A DNA stretch of 64,000 nt from Anthostomella pinea (GCA_963556695.1 CAUWAG010000004.1:4216001-4280000), one strand, 5' to 3'; numbered from the stretch's first letter, positions 8,930 through 21,670 are shown. Program-made: numbers and translations. The notes: a model not told the origin generated them from the letters alone.

Positions 8930-11919
8930 ATGGCACACCCCCAGACCCTCTTTCCCCAGACCAGCTTCCACGGGCCCTCGATGCTGGCCTCACGGCGCGC
9001 CACCATCATCCGCGTGACGGTCAAGGCACAGCTCAAGAGGCTCAAGGAAACGGGCCAGTTTGCCTGCTTCGACCTCAAGTGGCAGCCCATCTACGGCGAC
9101 AAGTCGCGCTGGCCCGCGCCACCCACGCTGTACTGGGACAGCGACGTCGCCAAGTGGATCGAAGGCGCCTGCTACATGCTGACGGCCGAGTACGACGCCG
9201 AGGTCGACGCTGCGGTGCGCGAGCTCGTCGACAAGATCCGGCACGCGCAGCGCGAGGATGGATACCTCAACGTGTATTTCACGGTTATCGAGCCCGAGCG
9301 GAGGTGGTCGAATATCAGGGACCAGCATGAATTGTGAGCCTTACCTGCACTGTTGCCGCTGTGGGTGTCTGTCCATGGATTCATCGCCTTTCCCGTGTCG
9401 AGTGGGGGTTTTCCTGCTGCCTCGTTGATATGAGTCGGAGTGGCGGAGAGTTACTGCATTGACGGAGGGCTTTGGGGTGTCCTCGAAGGTACACCGCACA
9501 CTCAAAAGTCTCCGTACACCCCGAAATCAAGCTCTTGAACACACAGCGATATTAATCATGTGTGGAATAATAAGCACTCTGGAATAAGAGTTTAACACGG
9601 CTCGTAAGCACGTAACTGCTTATTCCAGGGTACTTATTACACTGTCGGTATCATGTCAGGGAAAAAGTCTCTCGAGTCCGAGGACGGAGACTTCTAGAGG
9701 TTCAGTGTACCACGTAATCCTGGCTGACTTGGATGGGTAGGTATAATGCTGGACACCTCATCGAAGCCGCTTTGGCTCACAGCAACTATTACAAGAACGA
9801 TCTTCTCATCGATCCACTGGAGAAGTACGTGAAACTCATACGGTCGGTCTTCGGTCCAGGCAAGGACCAGCGACATGGCTATCCGGGACAGTAAGTGGCA
9901 CCCCAAGCCGTTCTCTTTCTGGCTTATTCTGCAGGAAAGTTCCTAAGCCAGGGTGCTGCACTTCAGTTTTTCCATCTGCCGTCGTGTGTCTTGAGGAAGC
10001 AACTGACCCTGAGCTGTAGTCCTGAAATCGAGCTTGCTCTCCTTCGCCTTTACACGGCCACCAGGAACCAGGATGCATATGAGCTGGCACAGTACTTCCT
10101 CGAGGAGCGAGGGAATCCGACTGGACAAGATGGCAGTATGTGGTATCCAAGCTATTACCCTTGCCCCTTTTCCCTTGCGCGGTGCCTGAACTTGCCGTGT
10201 TGAGCTCATGTATCTGCCGTGAGCTCGTGATACATGACCAAGATCATCCAGCTTGGATCATTCCGGACCTGCTGACCCTCCCGTTGCAGTGAGATATTAT
10301 GGATGGGAGCGAGTCCAGCGAGGCGATAGTCCTTGGAAACGTCCCAATTGCTACCCCATGTCCGCGGATCACTGGTACAACCAAGCACATAAGCCGATCC
10401 TAGAGCAGAAGTCTGTCGAAGGCCATGCGGTCAGGGCGATGTACCTCTATACAGGGGTGGCGGATCTACTGTGCCTCGACGAGTTGGGGTTGAAGCCGTA
10501 CGGTGCCAAGTCAAAGTATTTCGAGACCCTTTGTGGTTTGTGGAACAACATGGTCGATAAGAAGATGTATCTGACCGGGGGGGTCGGCTCCATGTGGCAA
10601 TGGGAGGGCTTCGGCATCGACTACTTTTTACCTCAGGGGTCAGCCGAAGGCGGTTGCTACAGCGAGACGTGCGCTTCCATTGGCGTCATGATGCTTGCAG
10701 AGCGCATGCTGCATCTCGACTTGAACTCCAAGTATGCCGACATTATGGAACTGTGTCTTTACAACACAGTCATGACCGCTAGTAAGTTGACACAGAAACC
10801 CTAGGCATGGCTAAGGAGCTTGAGAGCTGACTCGGAGTGTGCTAGTGAGCCTCGAGGTCAGTATCCCCAGTCCCCAACCTTTCATTCAAGCTGTATAGAG
10901 AGTGTTGACCTGCAGAGACGTGGCGCTAAGCCTGCGAACCCTGCTTCTTGTACCAACGACACTCTCGATGTCCCCAATGTATTGCCACTGCTTGTTCCAA
11001 CGTCTGACTCAATGGGACCCAGGGGAGCGCTTTCACCTATGTAAACCAACTAGCGAGCTCCGAGTCTGATAAGAGTGCTCGCGAGACGTGGTTTGACACG
11101 TCCTGCTGCCCGCCGAACCTCACGCGGCTGTTTGGAAGCATTGGTGGGTATCTATGGGATTATGGTGGTGATGAGACAGGAAACCTGTTCGTCAACGTAC
11201 ACCTGTATACCACAGCCAAGGTCACATTCGAGGTCGATGGGAAGACTGTTGTCTTGGAGCAAAGATCTGATTGGCCGTGGGACGGTAAGGTATTCTTGCA
11301 GCTGCAGGCGCCGTCGTCTGCAGCCACCACAATCCGGCTGCGGCTTCCTGCCTGGGCTGAGAAGCGGTTTACGGTATGTCAACCCACGTATGAGTCAGGG
11401 GGGTGGCGTTGACAGCCTGCCTGACAGCTCACTCCGACCCTGGAGTCACCCACGATCCAAAACGGCTATGTCATACTACGACCATCGTATACATCCGCGA
11501 ACAAGGCCTTCACGATCGACATCCACGGCTTCAAACCGCGGTATATATCTCCACACCCATACACGAATCAGCAAACCCTGACGCTGGCCCGCGGACCCTT
11601 GATCTACTGCGTAGAGGACGCCGACAATGCATGGGAGCAGGACCATTTCCGAAACGTCGGTATAACGTCCGGGTCTGGGGTCACGGAGCATCAAGGCGTC
11701 CTTGACAAGCCAGGGGAGCGCTTCATTGCCCTCCGCACGGTTGGCTGGGTCCGCAAGCTGGACGACGAATGGGCACGAGCCGGTCCCGGTCTGCAGCCTG
11801 GGTCGCACACGACCGGGTCTATCGAAACGGAGGCTAGAGACATTACATTCATCCCTTATTATCTTCGTGCCAACCGCGGGGGCAATGGACATATGAGGGT
11901 TGGGCTACTCAGGCAATGA
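8930..11919 (+). CDS. GH127 beta-L-arabinofuranosidase-like glycoside hydrolase (DUF1680)
   Basis: Predicted to remove terminal beta-L-arabinofuranose from arabino-oligosaccharides or glycoproteins using a zinc-bound cysteine nucleophile. Seven exons: 8930-9333, 9741-9890, 10020-10135, 10290-10781, 10846-10856, 11023-11373 and 11428-11919, giving 671 residues. Family hallmarks are visible: DQHELYNAGHLIEAA, the GQWEGFG-like acid/base region (QWEGFGIDY), YSETCASIG (Glu and Cys zinc ligands) and SCCPPNLTRLFGSIG (the two vicinal Cys, the first being the expected nucleophile). There is no signal peptide (MAHPQTLFPQTSFHG), suggesting cytosolic action on imported sugars. Exon 5 is only 11 nt. Intron 1 is 407 nt and holds an inverted-repeat element. 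The frame is maintained across all junctions. Intron 3 is the least certain, because residues around RYYGWERV differ from the family consensus. Confidence 0.87.
9488..9711. mobile_element. MITE-like inverted-repeat element in GH127 intron 1
   Basis: Ends GGTACAC...GTGTACC form imperfect terminal inverted repeats of about 30 bp (22 of 30 positions match), each containing AAGTCTCCGT. A second inner inverted pair, TGGAATAAG / CTTATTCCA, lies inside. There is no coding capacity, and about 224 bp fits a non-autonomous DNA element. I see no clear target-site duplication. It lies wholly within an intron. Confidence 0.55.
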
Positions 11920-13104
11920 GAGCTGAGGTCACCAGGCACGGCGGTGAGACCTTGGAATGCATTGGTCTAGTTGGTGGAAGAGTTATGGACGTCAGGACAC
12001 TTACACCGCATGGAAATTTTGCTTCTTATTGCGCAGAGCAAAGCCGTGGGCACCAGGTTAAAGTTCTGGCTGCTGGGCCCTTCTCGCTTCGGGCGGCTGC
12101 AGAGGTGCAGAGTAATACTGCCCGCTGCGAGGGGTGCGCTCGCTACCAGCATGCGACCAGTTATGTAAAAGCTAATCGGAATACCACCCTCTTCCTCGAT
12201 CTGGGGTAATGCCCAACCATGAGGATGTACTATTTATTATACAGGGGGTGGTGACCAGAGGGTGTGGCCGGACACCGCCAAGGCTGGCAGGTATGCTCCG
12301 AGCCGTTTATAGCTACCTCGTATCGGCAAGGGACAACATGAGGGGATGGCGACATGCCACGCTCTGGTCTGCTGATCTGGGGTACAGCGGAATGGGGCTC
12401 GTCGTGCCCTCATGTGACACCAAGTGGCGGTCTCTTTCTGCATCGTGCGAGCATCATGTACGCTCTGCCTGTGCGCAGTTAACACATGCCAATACACCTT
12501 GATATCTCGACTGCTTGTGCTTTTGAGGCAGTGGAGATCCCCTACTGCTGTGCTATACAACACCCCTGGGCTATAATGATAAAAAATGAATCTGTCCGAG
12601 ACATGCATGTTTGTGGAAGCATGCTGATAGGGTGTCGACACTGGAGATATCTCACAACCGCCTTGGAAGTCATATCGGAGATCGGCTGAGAACGATCGAT
12701 CCGCAAAGACCATATCTCGCCATGGGGAACTTGAGATCATTTATCTGACGCCTTGTGTCTCCTCTATCAACACCAATTATACCTTGTGCAGTCCTGTCGA
12801 TTTCGACTCGGTCGATGGCGCGGCAGTTCTCGGTACTCCCCTGTTTCAAGCGCACCAGTGGGGACCCTCGAAGCCTTCAATGTTCCATGGGTGGCCCAAC
12901 GGGGTTGGAACGTTTCTCGAATACCTCGTGACAAGGCCGTCCAGGTTGAATCGCGGCAGGTGCCCCTTTCTATGCAAGTCACGCATATATACGGGCTTGC
13001 TAAGCCCCCTGTTATGCTGACCTACCTAGGTTGTCTGGAGTTTGCTGAGTTCAAGATTACTGCTTCTTGTAAAGATATCGCGATACTTGCGGCTATCTGT
13101 TGCC
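11920..13104. other. Intergenic region upstream of the zinc-finger regulator
   Basis: No recognisable gene. The longest open frame (minus, 12237-12740) has no family features and an atypical composition. It lies between the GH127 stop and the regulator start. Confidence 0.4.
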
Positions 13105-14703
13105 ATGAATCATCAACCCACCGACCCTCGAAGGCAAGACACCGCGTCAAGTCGGCACAATGCCCAGGGAAAGTATCAATGCTCCCAGTGCCCCCGGAGT
13201 TTCAAACAACCTGAACACCTGAAGAGACATCAACGCGGTCACGATGGGCATCGACGGTTCACATGCCCTACCTGTGCCAAGCGATTTGCAAGAAGGTATT
13301 AGAGAACGTCCCCATACTATGGTGTTAGGGCTGACATAGAAAGCGACATTCTTAGCCGGCATGAGGCGATGCACATGGCGCTGGAAAGGAGTAATAGTAT
13401 ATCCGGAAAGAAAAGGGCGTGTGTCGAATGTGCGAAAGCGCGAGAACGGTGTTCACGAGAGGAGCCCTGCCTGAGATGCTCGTCAAAGTCACTGGACTGC
13501 CAATATCCGAACGAGCCGTCACCGAAATCACATACAACCGCTTCTCCATCGAACGACACTGCCGAACCGGTGGATCAAGGCCTCTGCGAGCTGCGGCAGG
13601 CTGTCCCGAATCCGTCAACCAGGTCTCTAGCAGTCAGGAAGGACATAGATGCAGACATTGCCGCAATAAGAGGTGGAGTTGCGCCCAACGGCGCCGAGTA
13701 TTACTTCACCCTGCAGTCTGAAAGACCAAGAATATCACCTACTCCTTCTGGAGCCAGTCTTGACTGTCGAACGGACGTTTCCGAGCCCGATTCGAACTTG
13801 CTGGCACATGTAAACACACGCCGCGATCCACGGAAGCAGCGACTACCGCTAGACCCTTCATTATACACTGCTATGGGCGACTTGAAGACTGCAACCGAGA
13901 ATCTCGTCAGGGAGAGGTATTTGCGTCTTGGACGACTATCCGAAGCGCCTCCTCATGGTGTAACTTATCATTATTATGGGATATCTACCGTACCTACCCT
14001 TGGCGAGGGGCTCGGGAATTTCGGCCTCCATGTTCATACGATGGCGGACACATCTTCAAGTATCTGCTCCGGCGTGACAAGCATGCTTGACCCGAGTTTG
14101 GCAACGTCGGCACTCGCAACCCGGCTGCCTCGAGACCGGCTTCGGGGATTGCACCCATCAGATACTCGCAGGCGCCGTCCTTCAGCACCGAAACCTGCCG
14201 AGGCACTGACGTCCACGACGAACCTGAATGGCCCTCTGCAGGGATCCAGTGTTGGTCCTGCTGCTGCACCTCATTTGGTCTTTAATGAGTTGTTCGCTGG
14301 AGAAATTGGCAATTCAAGGGACTTTGATGGCTTTCATCCCGAGAGTCTGTCGACCCCCCTGAACGATCTCACTGTTCCCGGATCCCTGGTTCCCGCCACT
14401 GGTACCTCGATAGACGACCACGACCACCTTGAACTCGACACATCCGCTCTCGGTCAGATGCTGTCGGATGGATCACTGGATAGCCTGAACCCCCGACCAA
14501 TCAACCTCAAGGCCTACGAGGTCATCGCCGGTCACTTCAAGGAACTGAGGCGGAAAAATGACAGTGCCTCCCCGTCGTTCGATATATCTGAAAATCAAAG
14601 AACTATCCAACACGACCTTTTGATGCAACTTTACTTCGAACACTCCAGGAAGCAACTGCCAGGCCCTCCTCATAAGGAGCCGGCGTGTTTTCGTGGAAAC
14701 TGA
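13105..14703 (+). CDS. C2H2 x2 plus Zn2Cys6 transcription factor, apparently C-terminally truncated
   Basis: A putative DNA-binding regulator of 516 residues from two exons (13105-13295 and 13344-14703; 48-nt intron with CTGAC branch). The N-terminus has two tandem C2H2 fingers: YQCSQCPRSFKQPEHLKRH, then FTCPTCAKRFARS/DILSRHEAMH, with the intron inside the second. A Zn2Cys6 cluster follows: CVECAKARERC, then CLRCSSKSLDC. This order is known in Pezizomycotina regulators such as the Cmr1/Pig1 type. Near the end LLMQLYFEHS resembles the beginning of a fungal-specific regulatory domain, but the frame stops after LPGPPHKEPACFRGN, so the usual several-hundred-residue C-terminal domain is absent. 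It may be a decayed or shortened gene, or a missed splice. It follows GH127 on the same strand; a regulatory link is only a guess. Confidence 0.7.
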
Positions 14704-17700
14704 CAGGGCCTTTTGCTACCGGATTAATCCATTCCTGCTGCAGTACGCTCGCCGAGAGAGGTGCGATTCTTCAACAGTGCAATCTCTGCCTCGATGAGTC
14801 TGCCATATATGCATAAGACTTCGGACTGGCGAGAGAGATATTGATCACCAAGCCGCCAATCAACGGATGGGCAGACCACTTGCCTCCGCGAGATTCGACC
14901 GCCACTTCCTGCATAACACTGCTGGAAGTGAGCCATGCCACCTCGGCTGCATCGCAGATCAAGTGCGTGGCCATCAAGACCCTATATCCCAGGGACGGTC
15001 AACATTTGCGACTAAACAGCACCTGTCCAGTGGTGTCCAACATGCTTGTCTCGGGAAGAGACAAGCACAATGTCGCGGCAAGTCAAGGTCGGGATCGCCA
15101 CACGCAGCTTACCTTGACCGCATTGATGCTTGGAGTCGATATACGCTCAAATCCGTCCAAAGCTTTTCGAGGGAGCAGCCCGCGTTTCGTTCGGGGGGTC
15201 GTTGCTGAGTGGAACCCTGTGTGTAGCATCAAGTCGGTTCGTCGAGTCAGACAAGGCCGTTTCAACAGTATCTTGATTCCAAGAGCAATTCTATGAGCTG
15301 CAAGAATATGTATCAGATTTAGTTCCGGTCCGAGGTCGGTGAAGCTGTTGTCTGCGATATGGCGGGTAGTGAGATTAGACGTACCAAGGCAGGCAGACTG
15401 GTAAGTGGTAGGGCAATAAAGCCACCACCTCGATGTGAGAAGAGTTGGACTTTAAATCGTCTACTAGTCACCAGAGACGGATGAATCATACCTGCATCCT
15501 GATGGAATTCTGGTCCACTTATGAATCAGCGATCTGGAAGCCCAACCTTGCCTGGTGCTTACTTCGACACAATGACTGCCCCTGAATGGTCTATCAACTC
15601 GAGGCGAGTGATTCCAAACGTTTAGATGCAAGGATCGCACTGTCATGGCGTGTTTTCTCTCGTACAGTGCCCTTACCAAGAGTCAATAACGGTCATGCGC
15701 CGGCGCAGGCAACAGGCAATATAACCTTAGATGAAGCCCCGGTCTACAGGCGTAGGATGGGACCGGTGTGTGTCCGTACTCTCTCTCAGCGGTGGATGCT
15801 TTCGTCTAAAGGAGTTCCCTTAAAGTTATTGTGCCTTCTGTGCTCCGCATGATGTGCGTATTATGTGCATCGCCTTGCGGTATCCTACAGCTGATGCTGT
15901 GTTAGACCAACCAGCTGTTCTCGCGGCCTTTTGGCACCTGCGTGTCGAGGACTGACTAATGATGGCTGTGCTTTCCATGGATAGGAACATCTCGTGGTAT
16001 TGCTCACTCAATAATGGGGCCCATCGGAATCTCATGATTGTCCAAGAGATAGACCCGATACGTATTTGTGTTACTCTAGAGCCTGCTTTCTCGTTTCGTC
16101 AGTTGGTGACCCGCTACGTCCGTGGCTCATTGTGACTGCATATGCGGTCATGGCAGCTGTGCATACGTATGCTGTAAGCATGCAACTACTGGCGTATGAC
16201 GAATGACATTTGAGACCTCGGCTGTATCAAGCATGTCCAAATCCTGTAGATAGCCTCAGTATGGGCGTCAAGTCAGCAATATAGATATAGACAACTTCAC
16301 AACTAAATTACTCGACTTGATACCGACGTTGAGCAATGATGACGCTGAAGGCGTCTGAACGTACGTAATCAGACGACATAATATGATCCAGTATCCGGAG
16401 CATCCTCGTACTTGGACTATCGTCACTATAGCTGCTGACACCGCTATTCCGAACCGAAGCGGAGGGAGCTGCTCAGCCACCTATTCCCTTGGTATCTACC
16501 AGGACAGCAGCTGACGGGGGCTATGATGCTGAAGCCGCACTGGGGCTGAGTATATCCTTGTTGATGAACGGTATCGTAACGTGCGTTACGTGCTTGGATG
16601 CCTTGGTCAAAGTGTGTGCTCACTTGAGCCAACTAGCAGAAGGCATTACCTGACCTCACGAGCTGGACGAAGGGACACCTCATGTATGACTGCAGCCATC
16701 CGCTGTGGAGATAGGTATTTAACCAATCAGCCCGGGTTGAATATCTAAGGGTACCAGTATATCACCTGTGACATGTCATACATGTCATAATATACTACTG
16801 CCAAATTGTCTCCTATAGCGGCCTTCTTGACGTCCACCGGTCGCCTATAGCCCTCGAGTGACGTGGCACTAAGTTACTGTTGTGCTGTCCGTCACCACCC
16901 AAGAGACACTGGAGGCGAACGCTGCATGGCTGCCCAACGCTGCTCCGATGTAGCAAACCTCAGGCCAGAAGCAACTATATGTATGCGCGAGGTTGCCTGC
17001 TGCCTGTTGCATGTTGCCATTTCCACAACTGAGCTTCGATGTGGCGATGCCATGCGCACACCCACACACCGAATGGCCATCTTGCGCGTCCCAGAGCGGT
17101 GAGATAGCGAGGTCTCGGTCCCTGCATCGCAGCATCTGACACCCATCCACCTACTGGTACCCACGTTCGCGCTGGCTTCCTTCAAGGTGGGGAGGGAGGG
17201 TTGCAGTCGTTCACTTGACGCTGCTGCCAGCCAGGCGCAGAGGCGTCGACGGTAGACGAGACGAACCCAAAGCCCGAGACAAGCGAGAGTCTGAGTCAAA
17301 CATGCGGCTTTTCCTACCCTTCCGGGCCGTCGGTGAACTTCGCAACCGGGCTTTCCATTTTGGGGTTTCGGTGAGATGGAAATGCGCATTGACTTAGTAG
17401 AGAGAGGTTGCTCAGTCAGGGATCGGCGGCAGCGCCCGTGACGCTTTCTCGCTCTAATTCAACGGCAGCCTCACTTCTCTCTCCGTCTCCAAACTTGTGC
17501 CTGTACACGTCTTCAGGTCAGCTCCAGCTCCAGCTCCAGCTCTACCCCCCCGCCTCAGCCCTGCAAATCTCCTACCTTGGTAGCAAACCGAGCTTCCGCA
17601 TGGGAGACGACTGGGCCATGAACACATGCGTCATGGCGCATGATGGCCTCTCGGTGCCGCATCTGACGGACGAGGGCCTTATCAGGCGCCGAGCAGGCAA

Positions 17701-19305
17701 ACACTGGACGGGACTTCTGCGCTGGCAAGGCGACTTGCTGGGCGAACCAGACGCATGCCGGAACCCGGAGCCCTGCGGAATGCCAAAGAGTGCCCAATTG
17801 CTACAAGTCTCGCTCTTATTCGACGGCGCATCTCGAATCGAGGCTGGACCACCACGCGTGGAGGCTGTGCCGTACGTGTGCGCTCCAAACGAGGACTCAA
17901 CCTATCAGCAACTGCATGTTTCCCCATCGCATCGCGTCACATCGCGTCGCCATGTCGAGAGTTGTATTCCAGGCACAATTCCAACTGCTTGCACTGGCAC
18001 TGGCAAGGGTACTGCCATCATGGATTCAGTGTCATGACCGTTCACTGAGGCGGCTGAGGCTTGTTCTTTACCGACCCCCACTGGGCCCTTCGGAGGCGTG
18101 CCCGTTCCAGAGAGGTTCAAGGTTTCGTCAGCAGACTCCTAAGCTACGTCTTGCCAATAGCAAACCGCCTCCTCCCACCAAGCCGATCCAAAGCTTGGGG
18201 TTTGCGCATGTTTCGATGCCCTATCGAGCCTGTCAGCCCTGCCCGAAGCCTTGATATCAACACGCATGCGGCATGGGGACCTTTCGGCTGAGTCTACCCA
18301 GGAACCACCACACACAGTCACACCTGATAGTCGGTACTAAGTGGTGGTACATCGCGGTACCACGGCTAGGAATTCCAGCCTCGCTCCTATCAGGACCTAC
18401 CTGCCTGCCCACCTACCTTGTCTCCGATCCGGCTCACCGAAATCCTGGACCGAGCCACGTGAGACATCTCGCAGAATTATTTGGGTGAACCGTCTAGCGT
18501 GGACCACCAGAGAAGCTCTCGATGTTCCTTTCTTGCCCGCATCGCGGTTGTCCAATGGCTGCGACCTCGGCGTGGCTTCGCCAACCTGCTATATACCCAA
18601 GAGCACATGAAGCCGGGCATCATCCACGAGTGGGCGGGTATCGAAGCCGGCAGGGGGGGCGATGATTTCTGTTACCCACAGAGCCGTGCTTACGCTCAGC
18701 GTGTATACTTGGCTTTTGCATCTTAATCCTTCTCCCTGGAGCTGTCAACCCGGCCGAGCAAACTGTCCTCCGTCTTATCTTTTGTGAAGCTACGAAGCCC
18801 TATTCACCACATCTGTCCGCCTCATCCTATTGGAAACTTGCAGTTTGAGCCTCGATGCCCCACCGACTCATGTTCTAGGGTGTTCAAACAGAAAGGCCGT
18901 TGCCATGTATCCGTCGGCCTTGTCCTCCTCGTTTCTGATACAAGAGCGTACGTCGAGGCCCTGGTGACTTGTCGACAAACATCGCAACATATTCCTCGTA
19001 TTACCACGCTATCATACTATCGACTTCCAAACAATCACGTTCCGCCATCCGCATCACACGTCCATCTCAAACTAAACCAGAGTTTGCTGTCTGCTGCTCG
19101 ATCTGTGTTCCCCTGAGCGGATACGAATAGACGTTTGCCAGATGATCCTCGGAAAACGGCGTATACTGGTGCCTAGACAAACTGTATATCTGTGCTTGTC
19201 TCTCGCCCACGGTCACGAAGCTCGGAAAGCAGACCATAAATTTCTACCACGAAACACCAAACTCGCCTGACCATACCTTGCCCTACGCCGCCCATCAACC
19301 GTATT
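14704..19305. other. 4.6 kb gene-poor region
   Basis: No gene I can support. 14704-15300 may hold decayed remnants of the preceding regulator. 15300-17200 has only short open frames. A 209-codon open frame at 17408-18037 (plus) is composition-driven (LQLQLQLY from a CAGCTC repeat) and has no family features. 18700-19300 probably contains the promoter and leader of the next gene. Confidence 0.4.
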
Positions 19306-20233
19306 ATGGCACAAGAGTACTATTCGGGAGCCAACTCCCGCTACATAGTTCCATCGGCGTGGCCTGCCAGCACGGCTATGACCCGGAACTCATCTCACGG
19401 TAGCGGAAGCAGTGAATACAGCAACTATTCGGCATCAACGACCAACTCAATTGACGCTCAGTACGACGAAGCCCAGTACGACGAAGCCCAGTACGACGAA
19501 GCCCAGTACGACGAAGCCCTCTCGCCGTATGTCGAGACAGGCCACGGCTTCACCTCAGACGAGACTACTGCATGCAACTATGTAATGGACAGCCGAGGCC
19601 ACGGCGGTGATGACCAGCAAGACGAAGATTGGTACCGATACTACGACTTCGTCACGACGGATAACGTGGGCCAAGGACCATTCTGGCGACTGAAGCATGG
19701 CTTCGTAGCCACAGCACAGTTCCCAGCGACGAGAGCTGCAGTTCAGAGTTTCATGTACGTAACACACGCACTTGCATTACCCGTGGTTCGTCTTTGTTCC
19801 TGACCTGCGACGCCGTAGTCCACGATCCACCAGCGAGCAGGTGGGCTCGAACGTCTGCCTCCAGCCTCGCTGCACGGCACTCCCCTTCAAGCGCAAGGCA
19901 GATCTTGAGCGTCACTACAGGCACAGGCACCAGAGCGTCGAGAAGAAGGACCCCTACCCCTGTGACTGGCGCAGGTGCCAGAGACACAAGGAGCCCTTCT
20001 TCCGTCTGGACCACTGCAGGGACCACTACCGAGATTACCACAACGAGGACCTGACGCGGCGCGGGTCGAGCAAGGAGAACCGCGACTGGTGGAAGAGCCG
20101 CAACGTCGACGCGAAGTGGTGGCGGTGCACCAAGTGCCTCCGCCGCATCTCCATCGAGAATAAGGGCTTCGAGTGTGCGAGGTGCAAGACTACGTGCGAG
20201 GCCGAGAGACGCAACGTCCGGGGCTACAAGTAA
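19306..20233 (+). CDS. C2H2 zinc-finger protein with QYDEA repeat
   Basis: 287 residues from two exons (19306-19754 and 19819-20233; 64-nt intron, GTACGT...CCGTAG). The N-terminal half is Ser/Tyr/Asp-rich and disordered, with four exact tandem copies of QYDEA. The C-terminal half has a C2H2 finger (CLQPRCTALPFKRKADLERH, then HRH), a second Cys/His-rich block (CDWRRCQRHKEPFFRLDHCRDH), and a CxxC...CxxC ribbon (CTKCLRRI and CARCKTTC). This resembles a large, poorly characterised Sordariomycete group of C2H2 proteins with an N-terminal disordered region. Nuclear nucleic-acid binding is likely; targets are unknown. The start ATG at 19306 follows a stretch without in-frame ATG. Confidence 0.8.
19459..19518 (+). 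repeat. 15-bp in-frame tandem repeat (4 copies, QYDEA)
   Basis: CAGTACGACGAAGCC is repeated four times without a mismatch. Perfect identity implies recent slippage and possible length polymorphism. Confidence 0.95.
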
Positions 20234-21388
20234 TCGAGTCAGTTCCGATCGGGACAGCTCCTGACGGTTCACTGCCAGCTATCATCGACCACCATCTGCT
20301 CGACAGCACCGTCTGCTATACCTGGATCCCGATCCGGTCTCTGGCACATGTATTCTTCCTCCATGGCGGCTTAACGAAACCACACTGCTTCTCTCTCTCA
20401 CCTTCTGTGTTGATTGTATTAATCTTGAACTGCCAAATTATTTCCACTTTACCTGGTGTTGGTGCCTCTTGATCTTTTTACATATTGTCAGGTGTCGGAA
20501 CGGTGACTGGCGCAGAGGCTGAGGATGCAGGGGCATTGCGCCACGGGATGTCTTCATTGGCCATGTAAAATGCATGAGATGATTTGGGTGGTGCGGGTTG
20601 GCTTGCACTCTTTTGGCATCTGCTGACATGTTTTCTTTCTGGGGAAGAAGGCTGTGCTCCTGGCACTCCTGTCACGGTCCCCCTTTGGTTTGGCGCGGGC
20701 GGGCGTTTGCCGTGTCATCGTTGTCATCATCACAATTTGGTCACTGCAGAAGGAAAGATCGTGGCGCAAGCCTAGACAGCCGGTCGGCATATCTGATTTC
20801 ATCGTCTTCTGTTGCCTGTCTTGTTGGCTCCTGGTCGGACGGGGGGGCATTAGGCATCACTCGGCTGTGTGTTCGAAGTGGAAAAACCCTACGCGCTAGA
20901 AGGGAAGGGCTGGGTGTGATGCAATGGCGTCGTCCTTTTTGGCTGTTTCTCGGTTAGCTCTTTGGGACTTCGGAGTTATTATTTGGTTGAGTTTGGTTGG
21001 GTTTGTGGAGGTTACGTTATGCATGACAGATGGGTGGTTTGTCAGGCTGACTTCGGGCAGCGAAGCCCAGCGGCTGCCACGCGCTGCCAACAACCTTATC
21101 TGGACTCCAGACCAGAGAGGCTCTGCGGAAGGCTCGGACGACGTTCTTGGACTTCGGTCCATGGCGATGTCGTGCCGTGCTCTGTGGGACGGACGTGTTC
21201 GACTGATAGGGGGTTGCGAGGCCTCCTGGGCGCTCACTTATGCTAAATAAAAAGCTCACCCGCGCATAGGAGGTTCTCTGTAGAGGTCTTACTCGGCTCG
21301 GAGCTACCATTCGTATGAATAAAGTCCAGATACTTCAATAGCAATGTTGTCTTTTCAAAGCCTCTTAAATGAAGCCTTGAGCTGTCAG

Positions 21389-21545
21389 GTACTCTCAGCC
21401 CTCATAAGTCTCCATGCCCTCATGTTGGTAAAATCCTAGCTCATCCGTGTGGGTTTTTTTTGGATGTGTTTATTCCAATTTAATAAATATATCGCTGTCT
21501 GCTGGACGGGTGGTGTCCGGAGACTTATGAGAGCTCAGTGTAGCT
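21389..21545. mobile_element. MITE-like inverted-repeat element
   Basis: CTCATAAGTCTCC (21401-21413) and its exact reverse complement GGAGACTTATGAG (21519-21531) flank about 105 bp of AT-rich non-coding DNA, with weaker similarity extending outward on both sides. It shares CTGGACGGGTGGTGTCC-type sequence with the palindrome near 57.2 kb and AAGTCTCC with the element in GH127 intron 1. Confidence 0.5.
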
Positions 21546-21670
21546 GAGGTAAAGACTGACTGCGTTGGGCTATAGAGCACTTGATTACTGTCGTATACAC
21601 CAGATGCAACCATCGCCTACCTAACCTTAGATCTTCTCACGGTAAGGCATGACCAGAACAGAGTAACAAG

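Noticed and set aside
12237..12740. 167-codon open frame on the minus strand
   Set aside because: No recognisable motif and an unusual Cys/His/Trp-rich composition typical of chance frames.
17408..18037. 209-codon open frame on the plus strand
   Set aside because: Low-complexity LQLQLQLY from a CAGCTC repeat, no family features, and overlapping frames are equally open.
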